From: Clostridia bacterium
GTDB taxonomy: Bacteria; Bacillota; Clostridia; Oscillospirales; Acutalibacteraceae
Direction of reading: 5' to 3'
NCBI GenBank assembly: GCA_017461235.1
Contig: JAFTYU010000013.1
Span: forward strand, 1-64,000
DNA length: 64,000 nucleotides
Shown here: in pieces, positions 44,034-51,362 of the stretch
Layout: every line of letters starts with the position of its first letter
How positions within the stretch are numbered: position 1 is the stretch's first letter
The notes under the pieces: generated by a model
The model's input: the letters and a program-made list of their open reading frames with translations, nothing else
What the model was told of the DNA's origin: nothing
Database searches by the model: none
Translations under genes and position numbers: made by a program

Positions 44034-44522
44034 TTATATCCGTTCAAAAACTCGTGTTTTTTCCAGAGATTTTCTTAACGCCGTGCCAATGATTCCGCAG
44101 GAAATCACTTCGCCTATGCAAACGGTTAAAAGGATAAACCAATATGTGTCTGATACTCCGTAAACGAAAATTAAAACCGGCGGCACAATAATCGTGTTGG
44201 CAATAATCGGGGGCAGAACGGCAAGTACTTTGTGTTTTCGTAAAAGATAGGTAAATACAGCACCCAGAAGTGTTGCAATACTGCCGAAAATAACATCCCA
44301 TAAGGCGCAGCCTGTGAGAATGTTTGATATCAGACATCCGATAAATAAACCGGGAATTGCGGCAGATGTGAACACAGGAAGAATCGTAAGTGCTTCTGAA
44401 AATCTCACCTGAATTACGCCGCTTGACAGTCCCATAGCGGACGCAAGGTATGTAAGTACCACATACAACGCCGCTACAATGGCACCTACGGCAAAGTTAA
44501 CCAACTTTTTTCTGCTTTTCAT
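44034..44522 (-). CDS. queT: ECF transporter S component QueT (queuosine precursor)
   Basis: The 162-residue membrane protein has the QueT-family block GVIQVRFSEALTILPVFTSA followed by AIPGLFIGCLISNILTGCAL (residues about 35-74), plus three further hydrophobic helices. QueT proteins are substrate-binding units of ECF transporters and are thought to import queuosine precursors such as preQ1. The energising EcfA/A'/T module is not in this window. ATG 44522 is preferred to an in-frame start at 44570 because ATGGAGTGA lies just upstream. The upstream 120 bases can form a stem-loop leader that might be a preQ1 riboswitch. Confidence 0.88.
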   Translation of the reverse strand: MKSRKKLVNFAVGAIVAALYVVLTYLASAMGLSSGVIQVRFSEALTILPVFTSAAIPGLFIGCLISNILTGCALWDVIFGSIATLLGAVFTYLLRKHKVLAVLPPIIANTIIVPPVLIFVYGVSDTYWFILLTVCIGEVISCGIIGTALRKSLEKTRVFERI

Positions 44523-44640
44523 TTTTATCACTCCATAGTTTTGATTTGAACCGCGTAACAAAGACTCCACGGCTCTGTGAGGATGGTCTCGAACTCACAT
44601 TTTATATAAAAATCTTTCTGCACTTTCGTGCAAAAAGACA
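44523..44640 (-). promoter_or_regulatory. Structured leader of queT, possible riboswitch
   Basis: On the minus strand TGTGAG and CTCACA (44576-44599) form a perfect 6-bp stem around a 12-base loop TTCGAGACCATC. It is followed by GAGCCG, which can pair with CGGTTC (about 44552) close to the GGAG of the binding site. A second hairpin GCAC-GAAA-GTGC lies at about 44625. queT genes are often controlled by preQ1 riboswitches. I cannot match this leader securely to class I, II or III, so the assignment is a hypothesis. Confidence 0.3.
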
Positions 44641-44651
44641 TTCATATTTTC

Positions 44652-44680
44652 TTGAAAAAAAGGGGTTTGTGTTATATTAT
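44652..44680 (+). promoter_or_regulatory. Promoter of the ThuA-like gene
   Basis: TTGAAA (44652-44657) and TATTAT (44675-44680) are separated by 17 bases, 39 bases before the ATG at 44719. Confidence 0.6.
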
Positions 44681-44718
44681 TATACTATAAAACTTAATCT
44701 ATTGAAAGGATGTAGATT

Positions 44719-45453
44719 ATGATAAATGTAACAATCTGGAACGAAGGCAGGCACGAAAAAGAAAGCGAATCCGTCGCAAAGGTTTATCCCAACGGCATAC
44801 ATAATTGTATAGCGGATTTTTTAAAGACGGATGAAGAGCTTTTTGTAAGAACTGCTACACTTGATGACCCTGATAACGGACTTCCTGAAGATGTTCTTGA
44901 GAGTACCGACGTGCTTTTATGGTGGGGTCACATGGCACACGAATGCGTACCCGATGAGCTTGTTGAAAAAATCCACAACAGGGTTATGCGTGGTATGGGC
45001 TTTATTGCTTTGCACTCCGCTCATTTTTCAAAGCCTTTTATAAAGCTTATGGGCACAACTTGCTCCCTGAAATGGCGTGACGGAGATCGCGAGAGAATGT
45101 GGTGTATTAATCCGTCGCATCCAATAGCAAAGGGTATTCCCGAAAGCTTTGATATCCCTGTTGAAGAGATGTACGGCGAGAGATTCGATATACCTGCACC
45201 CGATGAATCAGTATTTCTTGCATGGTTCAAGGGCGGCGAAGTTTTCCGTGCGGGTAACTGTTGGTATAAAGGTCTTGGTAAGGTGTTTTATTTCCAACCC
45301 GGACATGAAGAAAATCCCACATACTACATACCGGAAGTTCAGAGGATTATAAACAATGCAGTTCATTGGGCGGCACCGGTTAAGGTAGTTGATGAAATTA
45401 TTTGTCCGTGGGTTGAGTCGCCCGAAGAGAACTATGATGGTCCTAATAAATAA
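44719..45453 (+). CDS. ThuA-like (trehalose utilisation domain) protein
   Basis: The 244-residue product belongs to the ThuA family, which has a class I glutamine-amidotransferase-like fold and is linked to sugar metabolism without a settled reaction. Typical stretches are TIWNEGRHEKESESVAKVYP at the start, STDVLLWWGHMAHECVPDEL near 71, MGFIALHSAHFSKPFIKLMG near 100 and GKVFYFQPGHEENPTYYIPE near 202. The start lies behind GAAAGGATG. An SGNH hydrolase gene follows after 48 bases on the same strand, so both may take part in use of a plant or host glycan. Confidence 0.9.
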   Translation: MINVTIWNEGRHEKESESVAKVYPNGIHNCIADFLKTDEELFVRTATLDDPDNGLPEDVLESTDVLLWWGHMAHECVPDELVEKIHNRVMRGMGFIALHSAHFSKPFIKLMGTTCSLKWRDGDRERMWCINPSHPIAKGIPESFDIPVEEMYGERFDIPAPDESVFLAWFKGGEVFRAGNCWYKGLGKVFYFQPGHEENPTYYIPEVQRIINNAVHWAAPVKVVDEIICPWVESPEENYDGPNK

Positions 45454-45501
45454 TTATACCACCAAAAAAGACTATTATCAATAAGAAAACAGGTGAATAC
45501 T

Positions 45502-46116
45502 ATGATTAAATTTTTGTTTCAGGGGGATTCAATAACCGATGCGGAGCGTCGTCGTGATAATGACGATAATTATGGCTACGGTTATCCCAATCTTTTTGCG
45601 GCAGAGGTTCTTAAAAACAGACCCTATGAATTTGAATTTATAAATTGCGGTATCAGTGGCGACAGAATTGTTGACGTTTACGCGAGAATTAAAATGGATA
45701 TTATTAATCTTAAGCCTGACTATATGTCATTGCTTATAGGTGTTAATGACGTGTGGCACGAACTTAACGAAGAAAACGGTGTCGCCGCTCCCAAATTTGA
45801 AAAAATATATGATATGCTTATTTCGGAAATACTTGAAGCACTTCCCGATATTAAAATAATGATTCTTGAGCCTTTTGTGCTTAAGGGTTGCGGTACGGAA
45901 AGATACTATGATGTTTTCCGTGAAGAATTAAAAAAACATGCTGAAGCTGCAAAAAGAATTTCTGAAAAATATAACCTTAAATTTGTGCCGTTACAGGCGA
46001 AATTTGACGAAGCCGCCAAGGGTGGCAACGACACATACTGGCTTGTAGATGGTGTTCATCCTACTGCCGCCGGACATTGCCTTATTAAGGATGAAATGAT
46101 AAAAGCATTTGAATAA
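45502..46116 (+). CDS. SGNH/GDSL-family hydrolase
   Basis: The 204-residue product has all four blocks of SGNH esterases: GDSITD with the nucleophile Ser near residue 10 (block I), the Gly in CGISGDRIVDVYARI near 55 (block II), GVNDVWHE near 82 (block III, Asn) and DGVHPTAAGH near 187 (block V, Asp and His). No signal peptide is present. Such enzymes often remove acetyl groups from sugars or act as lysophospholipases. ATG 45502 is preferred to an in-frame GTG at 45493, which sits inside the AGGTGA binding site. The terminator at 46121 closes the transcript. Confidence 0.92.
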   Translation: MIKFLFQGDSITDAERRRDNDDNYGYGYPNLFAAEVLKNRPYEFEFINCGISGDRIVDVYARIKMDIINLKPDYMSLLIGVNDVWHELNEENGVAAPKFEKIYDMLISEILEALPDIKIMILEPFVLKGCGTERYYDVFREELKKHAEAAKRISEKYNLKFVPLQAKFDEAAKGGNDTYWLVDGVHPTAAGHCLIKDEMIKAFE

Positions 46117-46120
46117 AATT

Positions 46121-46155
46121 ATGGTCTGTAACTGATTGTTACAGACCATTTTTTA
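46121..46155. terminator. Bidirectional terminator between SGNH hydrolase and WalJ-like genes
   Basis: ATGGTCTGTAAC and GTTACAGACCAT form a perfect 12-bp stem around TGATT, followed by TTTTTT on the plus strand. The minus-strand gene ends within its T-tract. Confidence 0.92.
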
Positions 46156-46947
46156 TATGGTTATTATTCCGTCGTGGTTTTCGGGCTCCGCCACCTTTAA
46201 AATATAATCGCGATTTTCCAAAGCACCTATATCGAGCAAGGTTTGTGTAGCGGTATTATAGGCTAATTCAGGGGTGTTGTTTTCGCGACTTAAGTGGGCG
46301 AGTACCACGTGAGTAGTGCCTTTATTTACAAGTGCCGTAAGCGTATCGGCACAGGCATCGTTCGAGAGATGGCCGATATTTGAAAGAATACGCTTTTGCA
46401 ATGTATAGGGATATGGACCGCTGCGAAGCATTGCAACATCGTGATTGGATTCAATATATACAAGCTTGCATCCTGTTATAGTCTGCAATAATTCGGGTGA
46501 AACGTAACCTGTATCCGTAGCAACTGCTGCTTTTGTTACGCCGTCACAGCCTGTAACAACGTAACCCCTGCCATCGGCACAGTCGTGGGAAGTGCGGAAG
46601 GGCTTTATATTAAGTCCCGCGAGAGCTATATCCTTATCGGATATACTTATATCAATATGCTTGGTGTTTAACGTACCCTTATTTTTTAACGCTAAAATCG
46701 TGCCTGACGAGGCGTAAACGGGGATGTTGTGCCTTGCGGCAAAAACATTAAGACCGTTAACGTGGTCTGTGTGTTCGTGGGTAAGGAAAATTCCTTTAAT
46801 GCAACTGATGTCAATACCATTGTTTTTCAGCATTAATTCGGTTTGTTTGGCACTTCTGCCTACATCCACTAAAATACCGCCTTCGCGGTCACCTATGTAA
46901 ACAGAATTGCCGCTGCTTGAAGAAAACAGCGGACAAAATCTAATCAT
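46153..46947 (-). CDS. WalJ/YycJ-like metallo-beta-lactamase-fold hydrolase
   Basis: The 264-residue product has the MBL metal motif THEHTDHVNG near residue 54 and later the His of FRTSHDCADGRGYVV near 118, the Asp of VATDTGYVS near 141 and the final His of VLAHLSRENN near 224. The start RFCPLFSSSSGNSVYIGDRE is typical of YycJ/WalJ, which is linked to the WalRK system and to DNA repair in Bacillus. No walK or walR gene is in the window. It lies seven bases after murA on the same strand, a pairing that suggests co-transcription. Confidence 0.88.
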   Translation of the reverse strand: MIRFCPLFSSSSGNSVYIGDREGGILVDVGRSAKQTELMLKNNGIDISCIKGIFLTHEHTDHVNGLNVFAARHNIPVYASSGTILALKNKGTLNTKHIDISISDKDIALAGLNIKPFRTSHDCADGRGYVVTGCDGVTKAAVATDTGYVSPELLQTITGCKLVYIESNHDVAMLRSGPYPYTLQKRILSNIGHLSNDACADTLTALVNKGTTHVVLAHLSRENNTPELAYNTATQTLLDIGALENRDYILKVAEPENHDGIITI

Positions 46948-46953
46948 ATAAAA

Positions 46954-48222
46954 TTATTCCTCTTCAAATTTTACTCTGGCAATATCGGCGCCTACACCTG
47001 TTAATTTTTCAATAAGATTTTCATAACCGCGGTCGATAAGCTTGATATTACCGACAGTTGTTTCGCCGTCTGCCATAAGGCCTGCAATAACCATTGCGGC
47101 ACCTGCTCTTAAATCGTCGGCTTCAACGGGGGCACCATTGAGAGTTTCAACACCTGTAATAAGAGCGGTATCACCGTTTACGATGATGTTTGCGCCCATA
47201 CGTCTTAACTGGTCAATATATTTGAAACGGTTGTCCCACACGTCTTCAACAACGGTGCTTGTACCGTTGCAGGTGCAAAGAAGTGTAGCAAATTGGGGCT
47301 GCATATCTGTGGGGAAACCGGGATGAGGACTTGTCTTGACACGGCAAGCCTTGCAACGTCTACCTTCAGAGATGATACGTACACTTTCGTCACCTTCGAT
47401 GACCGTAACACCGCAGTCCTCAATTTTATTGGTTATGGACTCAAGGTGTTTGGGTATAACGTTGTTAATTGTAACATCACCGCCAGTTGCAGCGGCAGCA
47501 ACCATATATGTGCCTGCTTCAATCTGATCGGGAATTATGGAGTAAGTACAACCGTGCATATTTTCAACGCCACGTATTTTAATAACTTCTGTACCTGCAC
47601 CACGCACATCAGCACCCATAGAGTTAAGGAAGTTGGCAAGGTCAACAATATGGGGTTCTCTTGCGGCATTTTCGATAACTGTAAGTCCTTTTGCCTTGAC
47701 AGCCGCAAGCATAACATTCATTGTAGCACCAACGGAAACAACGTCAAGATATATTGATGAGCCGTAAAGCTCCTGTGCCTGGGCACAGACAACGGCTTTT
47801 TCGGTGTTGACAGTTGCACCTAAAGCCTCAAAGCCTTTTATGTGCTGGTCGATGGGGCGAAGACCGAAATAGCAACCACCCGGCAGAGCAACACAAGCAG
47901 ATTTGAATTCACTTAAAAGAACACCTAAAAGATAATAGGATGCTCTGAGTTTGCGAGTCATTTCATCGGGAATGGGGCGGGGTTCAATATTTTTCGAATT
48001 AATTAATAAAACGCCTTTTTCAGGCATAGTAACCTCGGCACCGAGATATTTAAGTATTTTAATCATTGTTGAAACGTCGCTTATGTCAGGAACGTTTTCA
48101 ACGCGACATTCTTCCCTTGCGAAAAGTGCCGCAGGGATTATGGCAAGAGCGGCATTTTTGGCACCGCTGATATTTATTTCACCGTTCAGCTTGTTTCCGC
48201 CGTGAATAACAAATTTTTCCAC
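46954..48222 (-). CDS. murA: UDP-N-acetylglucosamine 1-carboxyvinyltransferase (GTG start)
   Basis: MurA transfers enolpyruvate to UDP-GlcNAc, the first committed step of peptidoglycan synthesis and the target of fosfomycin. The 422-residue product has GGNKLNGEINISGAKNAALA at the start and LPGGCYFGLRPIDQHIKGFE with the active-site Cys near residue 118, the fosfomycin-sensitive type. The C-terminal half contains SPHPGFPTDMQPQFATLLC and DDLRAGAAMVIAGL. GTG 48222 is chosen because GGAG lies 8 bases upstream; an in-frame GTG at 48231 overlaps that site. The 218-base region behind it (48232-48449) holds no gene. Confidence 0.96.
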   Translation of the reverse strand: MEKFVIHGGNKLNGEINISGAKNAALAIIPAALFAREECRVENVPDISDVSTMIKILKYLGAEVTMPEKGVLLINSKNIEPRPIPDEMTRKLRASYYLLGVLLSEFKSACVALPGGCYFGLRPIDQHIKGFEALGATVNTEKAVVCAQAQELYGSSIYLDVVSVGATMNVMLAAVKAKGLTVIENAAREPHIVDLANFLNSMGADVRGAGTEVIKIRGVENMHGCTYSIIPDQIEAGTYMVAAAATGGDVTINNVIPKHLESITNKIEDCGVTVIEGDESVRIISEGRRCKACRVKTSPHPGFPTDMQPQFATLLCTCNGTSTVVEDVWDNRFKYIDQLRRMGANIIVNGDTALITGVETLNGAPVEADDLRAGAAMVIAGLMADGETTVGNIKLIDRGYENLIEKLTGVGADIARVKFEEE

Positions 48223-48397
48223 AAACTGCACTCCTTTAAACCAAACTTATAGAAAACCGAACAAATCGGCACAAATATCAAACATAATATTTCACATTAG
48301 ATAGTATATCACTTTTATAAACAAAAAGGAAGTGTTATTTAAAATAAAGGGGAAAACAAATTGATATAAAAAAACGGCAATATTTTGTGTATTGCTA

Positions 48398-48443
48398 ACA
48401 AAAGAGACAGAGACATACTTCCTTTTCAGAAGATATGTCTCTG
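48398..48443 (-). terminator. Terminator of the SH3/C39 gene
   Basis: CAGAGACATA and TATGTCTCTG (48408-48443) form a perfect 10-bp stem; on the minus strand it is followed by TCTCTTTTG. Confidence 0.8.
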
Positions 48444-48449
48444 CTTTTG

Positions 48450-49430
48450 TCAGTTGGCGTACATCATTTTATAAAAATTGGGGTAATCGTTCAGAAATTG
48501 TGATAACGTTGTTCGCGAATTTGAGCCGGGGTCATTGATATAAAAAGAAGCTGTTGTCAGCGTATTGGTTGCCTTTACACCTGTTATAACAACGTAGTGC
48601 TGGCTTCCGTTTGACTTTTTGGCACCGAGTATAACGGGCTTGCCGGCTTGTAAAGAGTCGTAAATCTTTTTAAGATATCCGCTTGAAGAAGTGATAATTG
48701 TATAATTTGACGGCCAATAAACCGCACCGCCTGACGTGTAACTGAGCTTTTTTGCCATCTGATGGGGATAGATGGTTGTACCGGTACGATAACTTTCGGT
48801 CATGGCAAGTGCTGTTGTGGCACAACCGATTTTTCCTATCGTCTGCCCTGATGAGCCGAGTGTAACATTCGCCCAACGGGAGTCCGTTTGTTTGAAGCTC
48901 GGCACGTTAAGTTTTTTAGCTTTATAAGTGGCGGAAGCACTTGTTGAGCTTTTTGCAAGGTAATCAGAATGAACGTAACCGGTTTGGTTGCCGTTATAGA
49001 CAATTCTTGAAAAATCACCCGTGGTGGAAAGAACTGTTACGTAAGAACCGCTTGAAATATATGCCTTGACTGAATGGGCTGTTGATGCACCGCTTCGTAC
49101 CCTTAGTCTGCCTGATGTGGTTTTAACCGTTCTGATATTTGTTGAAACACTTGTGATATAGTCCTGATGGCAGTAGCCGTATCCGCTGCTTGAATACTGC
49201 ACGTACCAATAATTTCCGCTCTTTTGATAAAGAGTAACGTATGAATTTTTGCTTAACTGTTTTTTTATTGTTGCGGTAGAAGAAGGGGAGGAGCGTACGT
49301 TAAGCTTGGTTGAAGCGGTAGTAACCCTGCCTGCGCCGTTAGGCTTTGATGCGGCGTTTCCCTTGGGAACAAATGCAAACAAGGAAAAACAAATGGCGAA
49401 AGCCACCGCAATATTTATGATTTTTCTCAA
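48450..49430 (-). CDS. Secreted protein with two SH3 domains and a C39-type cysteine peptidase domain (TTG start)
   Basis: The 326-residue product has a signal peptide (residues 1-28, ending near AASKPNG), then two bacterial SH3 domains (about 40-95 and 105-160, with TTKLNVRSSPSS and SGRLRVRSGAST). The C-terminal peptidase_C39-like domain carries KIGCATTALAM (Cys near 222), QHYVVITGV (His near 279) and INDPGS (Asp near 298). SH3 domains bind peptidoglycan, so the enzyme probably acts at the wall. TTG 49430 is chosen because GAGGTG lies 6 bases upstream and it gives a normal signal peptide; upstream in-frame codons lack a site. Confidence 0.88.
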   Translation of the reverse strand: MRKIINIAVAFAICFSLFAFVPKGNAASKPNGAGRVTTASTKLNVRSSPSSTATIKKQLSKNSYVTLYQKSGNYWYVQYSSSGYGYCHQDYITSVSTNIRTVKTTSGRLRVRSGASTAHSVKAYISSGSYVTVLSTTGDFSRIVYNGNQTGYVHSDYLAKSSTSASATYKAKKLNVPSFKQTDSRWANVTLGSSGQTIGKIGCATTALAMTESYRTGTTIYPHQMAKKLSYTSGGAVYWPSNYTIITSSSGYLKKIYDSLQAGKPVILGAKKSNGSQHYVVITGVKATNTLTTASFYINDPGSNSRTTLSQFLNDYPNFYKMMYAN

Positions 49431-49682
49431 AAAATTCACCTCGTATGAAAGATTGTCATTTACGGCCGGCATAAGTAATGACTGCGTAAATCTTACCATA
49501 CGGGGAGTGAAATTTCATTGCATAAATATTGGAAGTCAATTCATTTTGACAGGTGAATACTATTGTGCTACCATAAATTCGGTGTTAAGAAAGAATTTTT
49601 TTGAGAAATTTTAAATTTTTATGTCAAAAAATGCAAGTTCTGACACTATATAACAGAAAGTACTTCTGAAAGGGGTGTGCAG

Positions 49683-50210
49683 GTGAGTAAAAAACAAATA
49701 GCGAGCCAAAAACTCGAACGCGATTACAATCTGTATTTTGGTAACCTGCAACGCTTCTGTATGGTGAAACTGAAAAATAAGGAACAAGCAGACGATTGTG
49801 TTCAGGAAAGCTTTTACATACTGTACCAACATTATATGAAAGACGAGGATATTAAAAATGTAGCCGGTTTTTTATATAAAGTAGCCGATAATTTAATAAA
49901 AGCTCAATGGCGGGAAAATCAAAAGGCAGAAAACATAGTTCAGATAGACGCTATATCCGATACAATACCTGCAAAGGCGGATGAATACAGCGATTTAGAT
50001 TACGATTCCTTAGCCGAAAAGCTGCTGCGGACTTTAAGCGAAAGCGAAAAAGAGCTATATAAACTAAAGTATATTGAAAATAAATCCCTGGACGAAATTT
50101 CACGGGAACTGAATATGACCTATCAGGCGGTAGCCAAGCGACTGTCACGACTACGGCAAAAGGTGAAGGAACTTATAACAGACCATTTTGAAGGAGATGA
50201 CGACTTTTGA
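49683..50210 (+). CDS. ECF-like sigma-70 family factor (GTG start)
   Basis: The 175-residue product has a region 2 (LYFGNLQRFCMVKLKNKEQADDCVQ, then FLYKVADNLIKAQWR) and a region 4 (LSESEKELYKLKYIENKSLD, then EISRELNMTYQAVAKRLSRL), the two-domain plan of extracytoplasmic function sigma factors. GTG 49683 is chosen because AAAGGGGTG lies six bases upstream. The downstream gene overlaps it by four bases (TTGA) and encodes a membrane protein with an extracellular domain, which fits an anti-sigma factor. The next genes are two BspA-like surface proteins, possible targets. Confidence 0.9.
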   Translation: MSKKQIASQKLERDYNLYFGNLQRFCMVKLKNKEQADDCVQESFYILYQHYMKDEDIKNVAGFLYKVADNLIKAQWRENQKAENIVQIDAISDTIPAKADEYSDLDYDSLAEKLLRTLSESEKELYKLKYIENKSLDEISRELNMTYQAVAKRLSRLRQKVKELITDHFEGDDDF

Positions 50211-51187
50211 AAGCTTCATTAAAGCAAAACTTCATTACCAATGAAAATTTAAATGATGATATTTTCTACAACTCCTTAGCAGAAGAATTAAATAATATAA
50301 TTGAAGAAGAATTAAGCAAAAATTATGAAGATATAAATGCAGAGCTTATTGACGATTGTTGTCTCGCTCTGAACGAAATATATGAGTTACAGAACGCTGA
50401 GTTCAAAAATTCCGAAAAAATAATAAATATAAACACAATAATCAAAAAACACAACCTTCAGAACAGAAAAAAATTTGTCGTTGCGGCGGCTTGTGCAGCT
50501 ATTGCAGCCTTTACGGTAGGAACAACCATATTTACCCTCGGTAACAAAACGGTGGTCTTTGAAAGTGAACTTATAAAATCAGCGGTAGGAAAATTTGAAG
50601 ATATTTTTAACCAAAAGGAGCCTGCTACTACAGAGCCAACTACGGCAGAAACCACGACTGTTTTAACCACTGAGCAAATTACCCAACAAACAACAAATCC
50701 AACTACAACTGAAGTTGTATTGGAAATAAGAAATATCACTCTTATTGCACCACCCGGGTTCTACAGTACCTTTACTTCACGGGATGAGATAAATCTCAAT
50801 AATTTCTATATCTCTGTTAATTACGCAAACGGTGAAAAAGAGGTAGTACCAATTTCAGCGGGTAGCTACGAAATATGTAAACCTCAGGCGGACGGAACTA
50901 CCGAAATAAAGGTTTATTATAAAGGCTTTACAATCTCGTATTATGTAACGGTTATACCCGAGGAAAAGTTGAATCCCGTTATAGTTACATCTATTTACGG
51001 AGCTTTTGAGAAAACATACACCGTAGATGATATGAGAGTTTTCGCTGTATTGAGCGACGGAAGCGAAAAGGAAATTCAGAAGAGCGATTGTACAATAACC
51101 ACCGAGGAATTCTCGGACGGTGACGAAACGGGCGTTATTGTAACTGTAGAATATGAAAATTGCAGTTTTCAGTTTTTGAGTGAGTAG
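50207..51187 (+). CDS. Probable membrane anti-sigma factor with Ig-like ectodomain (TTG start)
   Basis: The 326-residue product is translationally coupled to the sigma factor (TTGA overlap). The cytosolic part (residues 1-85) is acidic and helical, followed by one membrane helix (about 87-111, KFVVAAACAAIAAFTVGTTI). A Thr-rich linker (about 135-170, TTEPTTAETTTVLTTEQITQ) leads to an extracellular region of about 150 residues with two bacterial Ig-like units (YEICKPQADGTTEIKVYYKG; VFAVLSDGSEKEIQKSDCTI). It lacks a zinc-binding HxxxCxxC motif, so it is not a ZAS-type factor. The role as anti-sigma is inferred from coupling and topology. Confidence 0.78.
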   Translation: MKASLKQNFITNENLNDDIFYNSLAEELNNIIEEELSKNYEDINAELIDDCCLALNEIYELQNAEFKNSEKIININTIIKKHNLQNRKKFVVAAACAAIAAFTVGTTIFTLGNKTVVFESELIKSAVGKFEDIFNQKEPATTEPTTAETTTVLTTEQITQQTTNPTTTEVVLEIRNITLIAPPGFYSTFTSRDEINLNNFYISVNYANGEKEVVPISAGSYEICKPQADGTTEIKVYYKGFTISYYVTVIPEEKLNPVIVTSIYGAFEKTYTVDDMRVFAVLSDGSEKEIQKSDCTITTEEFSDGDETGVIVTVEYENCSFQFLSE

Positions 51188-51330
51188 ATTGGCGGCTATT
51201 ATTAACCATCGTAAGGGTCGGATCTATCCGACCCGTGAGTAAGGAAAGACAGTCTTTCTGAACAATAAACTCAAAAGATGTAGGGATCTCTCGCGGTACG
51301 CATAGATGCGTACCTTACGGCAGTAGTCGG
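51188..51330. repeat. Repeat island upstream of the LRR genes
   Basis: Three palindromes stand here: GGGTCGGATCTATCCGACCC (51215-51234), GAAAGAC-A-GTCTTTC (51244-51258) and GGTACGCATAGATGCGTACC (51295-51314). The first and third belong to the same families as the two palindromes of the 122-bp repeat at 42035-42490, here in opposite order. Confidence 0.75.
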
Positions 51331-51362
51331 ATATATTAAAATAAATACAAGGAGATAATGGT

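Noticed and set aside
44576-44599. tRNA-like T-arm sequence upstream of queT
   Set aside because: The TTCGAGACC loop looks like a T-loop, but there is no acceptor, D-arm or anticodon arm around it; a leader stem-loop explains it better.
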